Origin: Streptomyces sp. SM11
GTDB taxonomy: Bacteria; Actinomycetota; Actinomycetes; Streptomycetales; Streptomycetaceae
Direction: 5' to 3'
Assembly (NCBI RefSeq): GCF_002910905.1
Contig: NZ_NEUE01000041.1
Span: forward strand, 1 to 43,706
Length of the DNA stretch: 43,706 bases
A program made the translations under genes and the position numbers. How positions within the stretch are numbered: position 1 is the first letter of the stretch; the number at the start of each line of letters is the position of its first letter. The notes under the pieces are model-generated. The model did no database searches and was not told the DNA's origin. It saw nothing but the letters and a program-made list of their open reading frames with translations. Positions 18,090 to 26,212 of this stretch are shown one piece after another.

Positions 18090-19418
18090 ATGAACGATTG
18101 GCCCGATCGACGGACCGGCGACCGCGACGAGCGCTACGGGCGCGGCAGCGCCAGCCCTCAGCCCGAGAGTGCGCGGGCGATGCCGCACATCCAGCGCCGC
18201 CCGGCCCCGCCGCAGAGGCCGCAGGTGCCGCCGCAGAGGCCGCAGACCCCGCCGCGGAGCCAGGGCGGGTACGACGACCGCTACCAGGACGGCGGCTACG
18301 GCAACAGCCCCGACCCCGGCTACGACAGCGGCTACAACACGGGCCAGGTCTACGGCTCGGGCGGCGGCGGATCCGACGGCCGGGGCGGCGGCGGCCGTCG
18401 CGGCGGCGGTGACGGGGGCCACGTCCAGGGCCGCCCGGCACCGGACTGGCGCCGCCGGATCAAGCTCGGCGCACTGACCCTGGTGGTCGTGCTGCTCACG
18501 GTCTCGATCTCGACGTACTTCTGGGCCGACTCGAAGCTGAAGCGCGAGGTCGACCTCGCGAAGGTCATCGAGCGGCCGGAGTCCGGCGACGGCACGAACT
18601 ACCTGATCGTCGGGTCCGACAGCCGTGAGGGCATGTCGGCCGAGGAGAAGAAGCGGCTGCGCACCGGTTCCGCCGAGGGCAAGCGCACCGACTCGATGAT
18701 GATCCTGCACGACGGCTCCAGCGGCCCGACGCTGATCTCGCTGCCGCGCGACTCCAACGTCGAGATCCCGTCCTTCAAGGGGTCCGAATCCGGGAAGATG
18801 TTCCCGGGCACCGGCCGGCAGGTGAAGCTGAACGCCGCCTACGCCGAGGACGGCCCCGAACTGCTCGTGCGTACCGTGGAGTTCAACACCGGTCTGCGCA
18901 TCGACCACTACGTCGAGATCGGCTTCGGCGGCTTCGCGAAGATCGTGGACGCGATCGGCGGGGTCGAACTGGACATCCCGAAGGCCTTCAAGGACAAGAA
19001 GTCCGGCGCCGACTTCCAGGCCGGCAAGCAGACGCTGAACGGCGAGCAGTCCCTCGCCTTCGTCCGTACCCGCTACGCGTTCGCGGGCAGCGACCTGGAC
19101 CGTACGAAGAACCAGCAGAAGTTCCTCGCGGCACTGGCGAGCCAGACGGCGACCCCGTCCACGATCATCAACCCGTTCAAGCTGTACCCGACGCTGGGCG
19201 CGGGCCTGGACACGCTGATCGTGGACAAGGACATGTCGCTCTGGGCACTGGCCAACATGTTCTTCGCGATGAAGGGCGTCACAGGCGGCGAGGGCACGTC
19301 GATGAACATGCCGATCTCGGGCAGCGTCGGCTCCAACCTGGTCTGGGACAAGGCCAAGGTGAAGCAGCTGGTGGAGCAGCTCAACAACGACGAGAAGGTC
19401 ACGGTCAAGGGCGACTGA
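18090..19418 (+). CDS. LCP-family glycopolymer transferase 5 (no LytR_C domain)
   Basis: 442 residues. The long cytoplasmic N-terminus (1-122) is low complexity: PQRPQ/PPQRPQ repeats, then Tyr/Gly/Asp-rich YDDRYQDGGYGN-like words, then a Gly/Arg run. A transmembrane helix lies at about 126-145. The LCP domain has NYLIVGSDSREG, KRTDSMMILH and SLPRDSNVEIPSF, with all key residues present. There is no LytR_C domain, and the protein ends shortly after the LCP fold. Tyr-rich cytoplasmic tails of this sort resemble regulatory tails of actinobacterial membrane proteins, but no function is shown. A hairpin terminator follows. Confidence 0.92.
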   Translation: MNDWPDRRTGDRDERYGRGSASPQPESARAMPHIQRRPAPPQRPQVPPQRPQTPPRSQGGYDDRYQDGGYGNSPDPGYDSGYNTGQVYGSGGGGSDGRGGGGRRGGGDGGHVQGRPAPDWRRRIKLGALTLVVVLLTVSISTYFWADSKLKREVDLAKVIERPESGDGTNYLIVGSDSREGMSAEEKKRLRTGSAEGKRTDSMMILHDGSSGPTLISLPRDSNVEIPSFKGSESGKMFPGTGRQVKLNAAYAEDGPELLVRTVEFNTGLRIDHYVEIGFGGFAKIVDAIGGVELDIPKAFKDKKSGADFQAGKQTLNGEQSLAFVRTRYAFAGSDLDRTKNQQKFLAALASQTATPSTIINPFKLYPTLGAGLDTLIVDKDMSLWALANMFFAMKGVTGGEGTSMNMPISGSVGSNLVWDKAKVKQLVEQLNNDEKVTVKGD

Positions 19419-19438
19419 GCCCGCGGAAACAGCGGTTG

Positions 19439-19470
19439 AGGGCGCCGGGCTGTTGCCCGGCGCCCTTTCG
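19439..19470. terminator. Hairpin terminator after LCP gene 5
   Basis: A perfect 12-bp stem (agggcgccgggc / gcccggcgccct) with a TGTT loop is followed by TTTCG, 20 bases past the stop. It also lies downstream of the convergent gene ending at 19488. Confidence 0.9.
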
Positions 19471-19487
19471 TCACCCGGGGCCGCCCT

Positions 19488-20534
19488 CTACGTGCCGTAG
19501 GTGATGTTCCCGTGCTCGTCCATGGGGGGATGCATCTGGGAGGGGCCGTACTCGTCGACGTCGGACGGGCGCGGCTTCTCCGGCCCGTCGGGCCCGATGC
19601 GCATCATGCGCTCGACCCGGACGACCTCGAACCGCTTCCCCCGCACGATGAGTTCGTTGGGCCTGCGGCGTGCCATGAACTTCTTCGCGGCCCGCTCGTT
19701 GACGGCGGCCTCCTTCTCGTCCACCTTCATCCACGCGGGCAGCTCCGGCATGTCCGGCAGATCCGGCAGTTGGGGCACGGGCCGGGTGAGGTGGTGGACG
19801 AGGGCACGCCGGGCGCCCTGCGGGGTCGAGTACTGCCCGGTCACCATCGACCAGGACAACTCCTTCCGCTCCACCACCCGGAACGTCGTCGGGAGGAGCA
19901 CGACCCCCGGGTGGGTGGTCAACGCCCGCCGCGAGTCGGCCCGTACGTCCCCGGGGAAGCGGTCCGCCGTGTAGGAGAGCTGGAGCAGCCCGGCCCGGTC
20001 GATCCCCTCGGTCAGCCCGACGGCGGCCGCGTGATCGACCACGAAGCCCTTGGTGCGGCAGGGGTCGGGGGCGTCCAGGTCCCAGCTGTCGTCGTCCGGG
20101 TCGGTGGCCCGGGGCGGCTCCAGGCGCCCGTCGCCGATCCGGGTGAACTCGTCGGCCCGCACGACGCGGTAGCGGACGCCGTCCGCCGTCACCTCGTTGA
20201 CCGGTTCGGTCTCCAGCCGGGCCACGGCCTCCAGCAGCGACCGCCGCACGGCCCGGTCCTCGGTGTCGTCCTTGGCCTTGAACCAGAGGTGCGAGTTCAG
20301 CTCGTCCCGGGCCATCTGCGGGAACCCGGTGTCGAGTTCACCCAGCAGCCGCCAGCGGGGCCGCTCCCCGCGCCGCTGCGCGGCAAGCCCGAACAGCGGC
20401 CCCCGGACCACGATGTTCGGATACTTGCGGACCGAGGCGAACGCGTCCGCCTCGGTGACCTCGAAGACCGGGTCGTCGCGGTGGGTGACGTTGATGGTGA
20501 GATGGTCCGGCGACTGCCCCGGGTGATCGTCCAT
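19488..20534 (-). CDS. Uncharacterised protein, DUF5954-like
   Basis: 348 residues, soluble, acidic to neutral, without signal peptide or membrane segment. It resembles the Streptomyces DUF5954 proteins as I recall them (N-terminal DDPVFEVTEADAFASVRKYPNIVVRGPLFG, central RYRVVRADEFTRIG, and a second RFEVVRVERMMRIGPDGPE near the C-terminus). The two R-hydrophobic-VVR-x-E-hydrophobic-R-I-G segments look like an internal duplication. No catalytic motif is evident and the function is unknown. The ATG at 20534 has only a weak ribosome-binding site. It marks the start of the accessory stretch after the envelope cluster. Confidence 0.7.
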   Translation of the reverse strand: MDDHPGQSPDHLTINVTHRDDPVFEVTEADAFASVRKYPNIVVRGPLFGLAAQRRGERPRWRLLGELDTGFPQMARDELNSHLWFKAKDDTEDRAVRRSLLEAVARLETEPVNEVTADGVRYRVVRADEFTRIGDGRLEPPRATDPDDDSWDLDAPDPCRTKGFVVDHAAAVGLTEGIDRAGLLQLSYTADRFPGDVRADSRRALTTHPGVVLLPTTFRVVERKELSWSMVTGQYSTPQGARRALVHHLTRPVPQLPDLPDMPELPAWMKVDEKEAAVNERAAKKFMARRRPNELIVRGKRFEVVRVERMMRIGPDGPEKPRPSDVDEYGPSQMHPPMDEHGNITYGT

Positions 20535-20678
20535 GCACTCAGTGTGCCGAAGGAGGCTGCCGGTGTCAGGGTTTCCGCCACAAAGGGCTCCTGCCGTGCG
20601 GATCTGACGCCGCCGGCGACCACACCGACGAGCGCGCTCCGCCGCCCGTCGGGGCCGCTGAGCGCGCTCGGCTCGTGC

Positions 20679-20724
20679 GGGGTGGGGGTGGTGGTGGTGG
20701 TGCGTGGGGGTGGTGGTGCGTGGG
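20679..20724. repeat. G/T-rich low-complexity tract
   Basis: The tract consists of gggg, ggggg and repeated ggt units on the plus strand, with several runs of three to five G. It lies between the DUF397 gene and the DUF5954-like gene. The 10-bp palindrome gagcgcgctc occurs twice just to its left, at 20630-20639 and 20660-20669. The rest of 20535-20726 shows no gene. Confidence 0.6.
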
Positions 20725-20726
20725 CC

Positions 20727-20933
20727 TCAGCTGCCGGAGGCGTACGGGACGAAGTCCGCCCAGGCGGCGGAGTTGAAGCCGAGCTGCGGCCCGGCCAGAT
20801 CCTTCGAGTCACGGACGTGCACGGTGCTGCGGGCAGCGGCGACCTCGATGCAGGCGGGGCCGTCGTTGCTGCTGTAGCTGCTCTTGAACCACTCCAGGGC
20901 GGAGCCGTCTCCACCCGAGGTCTTACGCGTCAT
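20727..20933 (-). CDS. DUF397 protein
   Basis: 68 residues, the small DUF397 fold: LEWFKSSYSSNDGPACIEVA, then VHVRDSKD and a Trp-containing C-terminal strand (AAWADFVPYA). In Streptomyces such proteins are encoded next to XRE regulators of the WhiJ/Scr1 type and act as their partners; for one pair a toxin-antitoxin role has been reported. Its ATG overlaps the stop of the upstream XRE gene by 4 bases (ATGA), so the pair is translationally coupled. Confidence 0.92.
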   Translation of the reverse strand: MTRKTSGGDGSALEWFKSSYSSNDGPACIEVAAARSTVHVRDSKDLAGPQLGFNSAAWADFVPYASGS

Positions 20934-21886
20934 GTCTCTCCCAGTACTTTCTCGATGAAGGTCCGTGATTCCCGTGGAGTAAGGCCCTGGGCCCGGACGA
21001 GACCGAGCCGTTGCTCCAGGATCCGGATCTCCTTGGGGTCGAAGGTCAGGCGGCTGAACAACTGACTCTCCCATTGTCCCACCGCAGACCCGTCCTTGAA
21101 CTTGAGAAGCTGGAGCTGTCCGCCCATCCCGGCATGGTCCTCCCGGTCGGTCGGCATCACCTGAATCTCGACATTCCGCAACTGTCCGATCTCCAGCAGG
21201 TGTTCGAGCTGGCGGCGCAGCACCGCACGTCCGCCGAGCGGTCGCCGGATCGTCACCTCCTCCAGGACGAAGGTGAGCATGGTCAACGGCTTGCGCCGGA
21301 AGATCTCCTGTCGCGCCATGCGTGCCGCGACGTAACGCTCGACCTCGTCGGGTCCGAACGCCGGCCGTCGCATCTCGTAGAGCGCACGGGCATATTCTGC
21401 GGTCTGGATAAGCCCGTTGACGTTGTGGTTGTCGTACGCGCCGAGCTCGACCGCTTCCCGTTCGAGCTTGGCGAGGTCCTTCACCTTCTTCGGGTACCTG
21501 GCCTCCGCCACGTCCTGCTTCATCGCGGAGATCTTGCCGCCCGCGCCCAGGGCCCTGTCCGTCCCGTCCAGGAACTCCGGCTTGGGGATGCGCCGTCCGC
21601 CCTCGACCTTGTAGACGAGGTCCTCGCCGTATCCGATCGCCACGCCCAGCTCGGCGGCCCGCATCCCGGCCGCCTCCCGCCAGAGTTTGACCTGCCGCCC
21701 CACGGCGGCCATGACCGCGCTCGAATCGTCGGCCGGATCGATGTCCAGGTCGCGATCCGGCTCGGACACGGTCTCGTCCGCCCCTGCTTCCGTTACTGCT
21801 CCCGCACCCGCTTCATGCGCCGTCGGGCTGTGCCTGCCGTGTTCGTCAGCCATGGTGCGCAGCGTAGGGACGGCGGGACGCACCAT
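20930..21886 (-). CDS. XRE-family regulator with DUF5753 domain (WhiJ/Scr1 type)
   Basis: 318 residues. An Ala/Glu/Asp-rich N-terminal extension leads to a helix-turn-helix (about 58-115: VGRQVKLWREAAGMRAAELGVAIGY, VYKVEGGRRIPKPEFL). The DUF5753 domain follows (about 135-315), with LIQTAEYARALYEMRRP, a basic ARMARQEIFRR helix, TFVLEEVTIRRPLGG and VQVMP-like strands. These are DNA-binding developmental or stress regulators in Streptomyces. The ATG at 21886 has a weak GGGGAT site; the ATG at 21853 (MADEHGRH) is an alternative without one. It forms an operon with the DUF397 gene. Confidence 0.88.
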   Translation of the reverse strand: MVRPAVPTLRTMADEHGRHSPTAHEAGAGAVTEAGADETVSEPDRDLDIDPADDSSAVMAAVGRQVKLWREAAGMRAAELGVAIGYGEDLVYKVEGGRRIPKPEFLDGTDRALGAGGKISAMKQDVAEARYPKKVKDLAKLEREAVELGAYDNHNVNGLIQTAEYARALYEMRRPAFGPDEVERYVAARMARQEIFRRKPLTMLTFVLEEVTIRRPLGGRAVLRRQLEHLLEIGQLRNVEIQVMPTDREDHAGMGGQLQLLKFKDGSAVGQWESQLFSRLTFDPKEIRILEQRLGLVRAQGLTPRESRTFIEKVLGET

Positions 21887-22233
21887 GAGACGGATCCCCG
21901 GAAATCCACCCGAAATCGCTGCTCACACCGGGTCGTGGCGCGTCACGGTCCGGTGAGGGTCCACCGGGTCGTGGCCGACCGCGACCCGGTGGACCGCGAC
22001 ATCAAATACTTAAAGAACCAGGGAAATTACCCAACCCCACCCCACCCGATCCCAGTGGTCAGCTGCGGGAGGGACTGGTCACCCACACGGGTGAGCTTTG
22101 CCAACTGAGCTGGATTTTGGCCGGGTTGGCAGGCATATGCTCACGCTGACCACAACCCCAGACATGAGACGGCCCCCGCCGGGACGGCAATCCCGAGCGA
22201 GGACCTGACCACCAAGGAAGAAGACCCTTCCCG
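21887..22233. promoter_or_regulatory. Divergent intergenic region with long inverted repeat
   Basis: No gene is seen in 347 bases. A perfect 14-bp inverted repeat, ggtccaccgggtcg at 21958-21971 and its complement at 21982-21995, is separated by 10 bases. The half-site caccgggtcgtggc also occurs as a direct repeat at 21926-21939 and 21962-21975. An AT-rich stretch (about 22000-22020) follows. These could be operator sites for the XRE regulator transcribed leftward or for the winged-helix gene transcribed rightward. Confidence 0.6.
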
Positions 22234-23214
22234 ATGGATACCCAGCACGATATCGCCCTCGCCCATGCCCTGACCGGGATTCCCGGTCCTCTCCCGCCCG
22301 CCGGCGTGATCCACGTAGCGATCCCGCACACGAGCCGGTTCACGGTCGTCGGCAACCACCTCGCCCAGCACGCCGAGTTGTCGCTCACCGCGATCGGGAT
22401 CGGCGTACACATCCAGTCGCTGCCCGTCGGATCCAAGGTCGGCGTCAAGGCGCTCACGGCCCGCTTCCCCGAGGGCGAGACGAGGATCGCCGCCGCCCTG
22501 CGCGAGCTGGAGGCCCACGGCTACCTGCACCGGACCCGCGTGAGGTTGACGAAAGGCCGGCTGGCGACCCGTACGGTGTTCTGCAACCAGCCGGGTGCGT
22601 TGCTGCGGGGCGGGGCGGTGGTGCCGCCGAGGCCGGTGGCGACTGCACCGATGCCGGTGCCGGTGCCGGTGCCAGCGGTGATGCCTGCGGTGCCCGTGGA
22701 AACGGCTACGGTGCCTGAGCCTGCGCCCGCCCCCACCCCCGTACCGGAAGAATCGCACCCGCCGGTCCGCCTACCGTCGCGCACCGCGCCCAAGCCGCCG
22801 CGCCCACCGCTCCCCCAGCCCCGCGAACTCACCCCGGAGCTGCGGCAGACCTCCTCCGCGCTCCTCGCCGACCTGCGTCGTCACGCGAAAGAGCTGGTGC
22901 TCTCCGAGGAGGACGTCGAGGAGCTGATCCCCGGGGTGGCCGCCTGGCTGGAGCGCGACGCGCACCCCGATGCCATCCGCCATGCCCTGACGACCGAGCT
23001 CCCGCAGCCGCCCAAGTACCCGGCGAAGATCGTCAGGCACCGCCTCACCGTGCTCCTGCCGCCGCCGCTCCCCGGTGCTCACGACCTCGTACCGCCCCGC
23101 CGGGCTACGACCGCCACCCCGTTCCAGACCTGCGAGGGCTGCGAACGGGCCTTCCGCTCCCACCACCCCGGCCACTGCCGCGACTGCAGGGCCCAGTACT
23201 GGGAGGCTGCCTAG
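22234..23214 (+). CDS. Winged-helix domain protein with C-terminal zinc-finger-like motif
   Basis: 326 residues. The N-terminal half (about 10-115) looks like a winged helix of the DnaD/replication-initiator type: FTVVGNHLAQHAELSLTAIGIGVHIQSL, then VGVKALTARFPEGETRIAAALRELEAHGYLHR. A Pro/Val/Ala-rich linker with PVPVPVPAV repeats follows (about 130-205), then a helical segment and a C-terminal CEGC...HCRDC that could bind zinc. This is a multicopy Streptomyces family found mostly in accessory regions; its function is unknown. A purine-rich ribosome-binding site (AAGGAAGAAG) precedes the ATG. Confidence 0.75.
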   Translation: MDTQHDIALAHALTGIPGPLPPAGVIHVAIPHTSRFTVVGNHLAQHAELSLTAIGIGVHIQSLPVGSKVGVKALTARFPEGETRIAAALRELEAHGYLHRTRVRLTKGRLATRTVFCNQPGALLRGGAVVPPRPVATAPMPVPVPVPAVMPAVPVETATVPEPAPAPTPVPEESHPPVRLPSRTAPKPPRPPLPQPRELTPELRQTSSALLADLRRHAKELVLSEEDVEELIPGVAAWLERDAHPDAIRHALTTELPQPPKYPAKIVRHRLTVLLPPPLPGAHDLVPPRRATTATPFQTCEGCERAFRSHHPGHCRDCRAQYWEAA

Positions 23215-23266
23215 CTTGAAAGGGGACGCCCCTTGCCCCGGGCACCGACGACGAGGAGCGGGCACG

Positions 23267-23455
23267 ATGACCATCGCCCCGGACGGCGCACGGCGTGACG
23301 CCCACCTCTACCGGGTCATGCGGGAGTTCGTCGCGCGTGCGGACGACACGCTTCCTGGCACATTCGAGATCACCGAGGAAGGGATCGTTCACGACACGAG
23401 GGAGCCGGTCGGACCTCACGAGCTCACGACACTGCGGGTCCGGCCGGTCGGGCAA
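23267..23455 (+). pseudogene. 5' fragment of a Uma2/DUF820-type endonuclease gene
   Basis: The ATG at 23267 with a GAGGAGCGGG ribosome-binding site starts about 55 codons that read like the N-terminus of Streptomyces Uma2-family (DUF820) proteins: DAHLYRVMREFVARADDTLPG, FEITEEGIVHD and EPVGPHELTTLRVR. After that the similarity stops and the frame runs antisense into the neighbouring gene, whose stop is at 23459. The catalytic Asp/Glu/Lys residues further along in Uma2 proteins are missing, so the gene is dead. The family match is from memory. Confidence 0.6.
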
Positions 23456-23458
23456 CGG

Positions 23459-24061
23459 TCAATCCGCGCAGTCGTACCGCTTGACGAGCCTGGTGGCCAC
23501 TTCCCGCATCACGGTCACGTTGTTGCGCAGCGCGATGTCCGCGTCGACAGGCCGCCTCTCCTCCAGCCTGGCCAGGTTCTCCTCATCCTGCGAGGGCACG
23601 TCGAGCCACACCCTGATGTACGGGGCGGTCGAGCCCATACGGACGGGGCAGCCGGCAGGCAGCGTGACCTCGGCCTGGTCGGGGAGCGCCCAGCCGGTGA
23701 ACCCGGGACCGAGAGGGATGGAGCCCTTCTTGTTGTACGGGCCGCTCCGGGTATCCGCGATGACCAGTTTGTAGACCCCGCGAGGGTTGTCGTTGTCGTC
23801 GTACGGGTTGGCGCGCAGCACGCGGCATCCTCTGAACACCGCGTAGTCGGTGGTCCTGCCCTTGCTCTCCCACTCGTCCGTGCTGGTCTCTCCACCCTGG
23901 CCGTCGTCGATCAGCTCCGCCGTCTCCCGGCTGAGCGCACCATGACACAGGCTCTGCGGCAGCGGCGGCTTCTCCACGTTGTCAGGCCAGACACTCGCCG
24001 TCACCACCGCTACCCCGGCAGCGCCAAGCGTGATCGCCAACGGCAGCCACTTCTTGTCCAT
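23459..24061 (-). CDS. Hypothetical membrane-anchored or exported protein
   Basis: 200 residues. MDKKW followed by a hydrophobic stretch (6-25, LPLAITLGAAGVAVVTASVW) is a signal anchor or uncleaved signal peptide. The rest is soluble with Cys residues at LCHGAL, RGCRVL, AGCPV and YDCAD, which could form disulfides outside the cell. No catalytic motif is recognised. The gene begins 3 bases after the stop of the truncated gene at 24065 and probably once formed an operon with it. By eye the region is less GC-rich than its surroundings, which suggests transfer. Confidence 0.7.
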   Translation of the reverse strand: MDKKWLPLAITLGAAGVAVVTASVWPDNVEKPPLPQSLCHGALSRETAELIDDGQGGETSTDEWESKGRTTDYAVFRGCRVLRANPYDDNDNPRGVYKLVIADTRSGPYNKKGSIPLGPGFTGWALPDQAEVTLPAGCPVRMGSTAPYIRVWLDVPSQDEENLARLEERRPVDADIALRNNVTVMREVATRLVKRYDCAD

Positions 24062-24064
24062 CGA

Positions 24065-24334
24065 CTACTGCCCCATCAACTTGTCGGCCTCGGTCATGCC
24101 GTTCAAGTACCACTCCTTGGCCTTCGGCTGGAGATGATCCTCGTACTCGCCGGGGCTCGCGTCCAGTTCCGCCTTCGAGAGCCCTCGTTCCGTGGCCATC
24201 TGGCGCAACATGCCGTACATCTGCTTCTGGCCGTAGTCGTAATGCTTGATCATGTTGTTGCGGGTCTCGGCATCAACCTTGGCGTTCTCCTTGTTCAGGT
24301 GCTCGTTCAGGCCAGCGTCCACCGTTCGCTGCAT
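24065..24334 (-). pseudogene. 3' fragment of a hypothetical alpha-helical gene
   Basis: About 89 residues of helical, Lys/Glu/Asn-rich sequence (LNEHLNKENAKVDAETRNNM, GMLRQMATERGLSKAELD, LQPKAKEWYLNGM) that reads as a real protein. The first Met at 24334 has no ribosome-binding site, and upstream the frame turns into out-of-frame methyltransferase sequence. It is therefore most likely the C-terminal part of a gene cut at about 24338-24348. Its codon use is less GC-biased than neighbouring genes. Function unknown. It could still be translated from the internal ATG by readthrough of the methyltransferase transcript. Confidence 0.6.
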
Positions 24335-24977
24335 CGTCACAGCGGTGCTCCCACGCGGCCTCGGAGCACTCCGCCCCCAGGAGCCCGGCCCCGTCGAACA
24401 GGGCCGCGAGCCCTTCCCGCGTACGGGGGAAGTCGTCCTCGGGGGCGAGTGCGGGGAGCCAGTCGGGGCGGGTGAGGCCGGCGACCCGTGCGGCACGGCC
24501 GATCAACGTCTGGCCGGGGGCTCCGGGCGACCGCCAGATGGTGACCGCTACCCGGCCGCCGGGCCGGGTGACCCGCCGCAGCTCGGCCAGTGCGACGCGC
24601 GGGCGGCCCACATGGTTGAGCACGAAGTTGCCCACAGCCGCGTCGAACGTGTCGTCCGCATAAGGCAGTTCGGGAAGTCGGGCGATGCACGCCGCGACGC
24701 CCCGCACAGCCCGGCGGGTCGCGTCCACCATGCCCGGTTCGGTGTCGGTGGCGTACACGGACGCGCCGCGCGCGAGCGCTGCGGCACTCACGGTCCCGCT
24801 TCCGCAGCCCACGTCCAGGACACGGCTGCCGGGCCCGGCCTCGGCGGCATCGAGGAGCGCCGCCGCCGGGCGGGCGCAGAGCCGGGCGTAGGTGCGGGCG
24901 TAGGCCTCGGCCCGCCCGGACCAGATGCGTCGCTCGGCTTCGTCGAAGGGGGTGGTCACCGTGGTCGCGGTGGTCAT
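24273..24977 (-). pseudogene. 3'-truncated SAM-dependent methyltransferase
   Basis: The class I methyltransferase fold is intact from the ATG at 24977: LDVGCGSGTVSAAALARG is the SAM-binding motif I, followed by ATDTEPGMV, DAAVGNFVLNHVGRP and VTRPGGRVAVTIWRSPG. The typical C-terminal domain begins (LGAECSEAAWEHR) but then gives way at about 24340 to unrelated sequence (CDDAANGG...), ending at 24273, where the frame overlaps another gene fragment. Relatives of this type continue for roughly 50 more residues. I therefore treat it as truncated and probably inactive. The ATG overlaps the stop of the upstream gene by 4 bases. Confidence 0.7.
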
Positions 24978-25444
24978 GACACGCCTCCCTTCGGTTCGAG
25001 TTCGGCGAAGTCCTCGTGGAGGGCGTCGAGATGGCGGCCGGTCGGTGCGCCCGCCGGGGTCAGCTCCGCCAGCCGCCAGCCGGGCAACTGCTCCTCGACC
25101 TCGGCGGGGAGCGACCCGTCCGCCGGGTCCGTCAGGGCGTACAGCACCCCGAACGCGGTCTCCCTGGCGACCTCGCGGGCCAGCGTGCCGAGGTCCTCGG
25201 GGGTGAGCCCGGCCGCGAGGGCCCGGCCGACGGCGTCGGCCGCCGCCCCGTCGGTGCGGTAGGCGGCCACCCACTGCGGGGCGGCCGTGCCCCAGGCGTC
25301 GACGTCCTGCCACACCGTCCGCAGGAGGCGGTAGCGGGCGAGCTGCGGCAGCCCCTCCTCCACCTCGGACTCGGCCCAGTCCCGGGCGTCGGCATCCGCC
25401 CCCAGGGCGCTGAAGAGGGCGGTCAGCCTGTCGATTTCGGTCAT
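24974..25444 (-). CDS. Hypothetical protein, predicted helical
   Basis: 156 residues, acidic, Ala/Leu-rich and predicted largely helical, with no signal or membrane segment. LTALFSALGADADARDWAES and LLRTVWQDVDAWGTAAPQWV are the most distinctive stretches. I do not recognise a characterised family. It is translationally coupled (ATGA) to the truncated methyltransferase downstream, which suggests that the two worked together before the truncation. The ATG at 25444 is the first Met giving family-like sequence; the longer frame upstream enters the promoter region of the divergent reductase gene. Confidence 0.75.
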   Translation of the reverse strand: MTEIDRLTALFSALGADADARDWAESEVEEGLPQLARYRLLRTVWQDVDAWGTAAPQWVAAYRTDGAAADAVGRALAAGLTPEDLGTLAREVARETAFGVLYALTDPADGSLPAEVEEQLPGWRLAELTPAGAPTGRHLDALHEDFAELEPKGGVS

Positions 25445-25602
25445 GGGGAGGGAGGCTACCGGCCGTGGCCGGAGCGTGGTCCGAGGCGGTGAGCAGCGTG
25501 GGATCGATGAGTTTTCGTGGAGCGCGCGGTCTGTACATACGTAAGAGTGAGAGGCGACGCCGGGCACCGGCCGGGGCCGGCACGACACAGCCAGGAGATC
25601 TG

Positions 25603-26175
25603 ATGCGCACCCTGATCAGCACCGCCTTCGTTTCGCTCGACGGCGTCATGGAGGCCCCGGGCGGCGAGCCCGGCTACCGGAACTCGGGGTGGACGTTCAA
25701 GGACGTGGAGTTCCTGCCGGAGGCGTACGAGCTCAAGGGCCGGGAGCAGGAGGAGGCCACGGCCCTGCTCATGGGACGGGCCAGCTACGAGGCGTTCAGC
25801 CCGGTGTGGCCGGGCATGGAGGAGTTCACCGGGTACAAGGCGATGCCGAAGTACGTCGTCTCCACGAAGCTGACCGACGGCGATCTGGTCTCCGACTGGG
25901 GCGAGACCACGATCCTGCGGTCGCTCGACGAGGTCGCCGCCCTGAAGGAGACCGAGGGCGGCCCGATCATCGTCCACGGCAGCACCGAGCTGAACCGGAA
26001 CCTCGCGGACGCGGACCTGATCGACCGCTACCACCTGCTCGTCTTCCCGCTTCTGCTCGGCGCGGGCAAGCGTCTGTTCAGCGCGACGGACAAGGACGCG
26101 CAGAAGCTGAAGCTGGTCGAGCACGAGGCGTACGCGAACGGCATCCAGAAGAACGTCTTCGAGGTCGTCCGCTGA
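25603..26175 (+). CDS. Dihydrofolate reductase-family protein (RibD C-terminal fold)
   Basis: 190 residues. MRTLISTAFVSLDGVMEAPG opens the RibD_C/DHFR-like fold, followed by LLMGRASYEAFSPVWP (NADPH-binding loop) and KYVVSTKLTD. IIVHGSTELNRNLADADLID and YHLLVFPLLLGAGKRLF close it. It should be a cytosolic NADPH-dependent reductase; the substrate is unknown, and these proteins are not true folate enzymes. A clear AGGAGA ribosome-binding site precedes the ATG at 25603; the longer in-frame start at 25465 lies in the intergenic region. It is convergent with the ATPase gene 37 bases away. Confidence 0.92.
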   Translation: MRTLISTAFVSLDGVMEAPGGEPGYRNSGWTFKDVEFLPEAYELKGREQEEATALLMGRASYEAFSPVWPGMEEFTGYKAMPKYVVSTKLTDGDLVSDWGETTILRSLDEVAALKETEGGPIIVHGSTELNRNLADADLIDRYHLLVFPLLLGAGKRLFSATDKDAQKLKLVEHEAYANGIQKNVFEVVR

Positions 26176-26212
26176 CGCGTCGGCGTCCCCGCCCCCACAC
26201 CTGCGGGGCCGG

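Noticed and set aside
20727..21886. Claiming a toxin-antitoxin system from the XRE/DUF397 pair
   Set aside because: The pair type has been linked to such activity in one case, but most copies act in developmental or metabolic control; sequence alone cannot decide.
23075..24475. 466-codon plus-strand frame containing the Uma2-like start
   Set aside because: Only about 55 codons from 23267 resemble a protein; the rest is antisense to the hypothetical gene at 23459-24061 and beyond.
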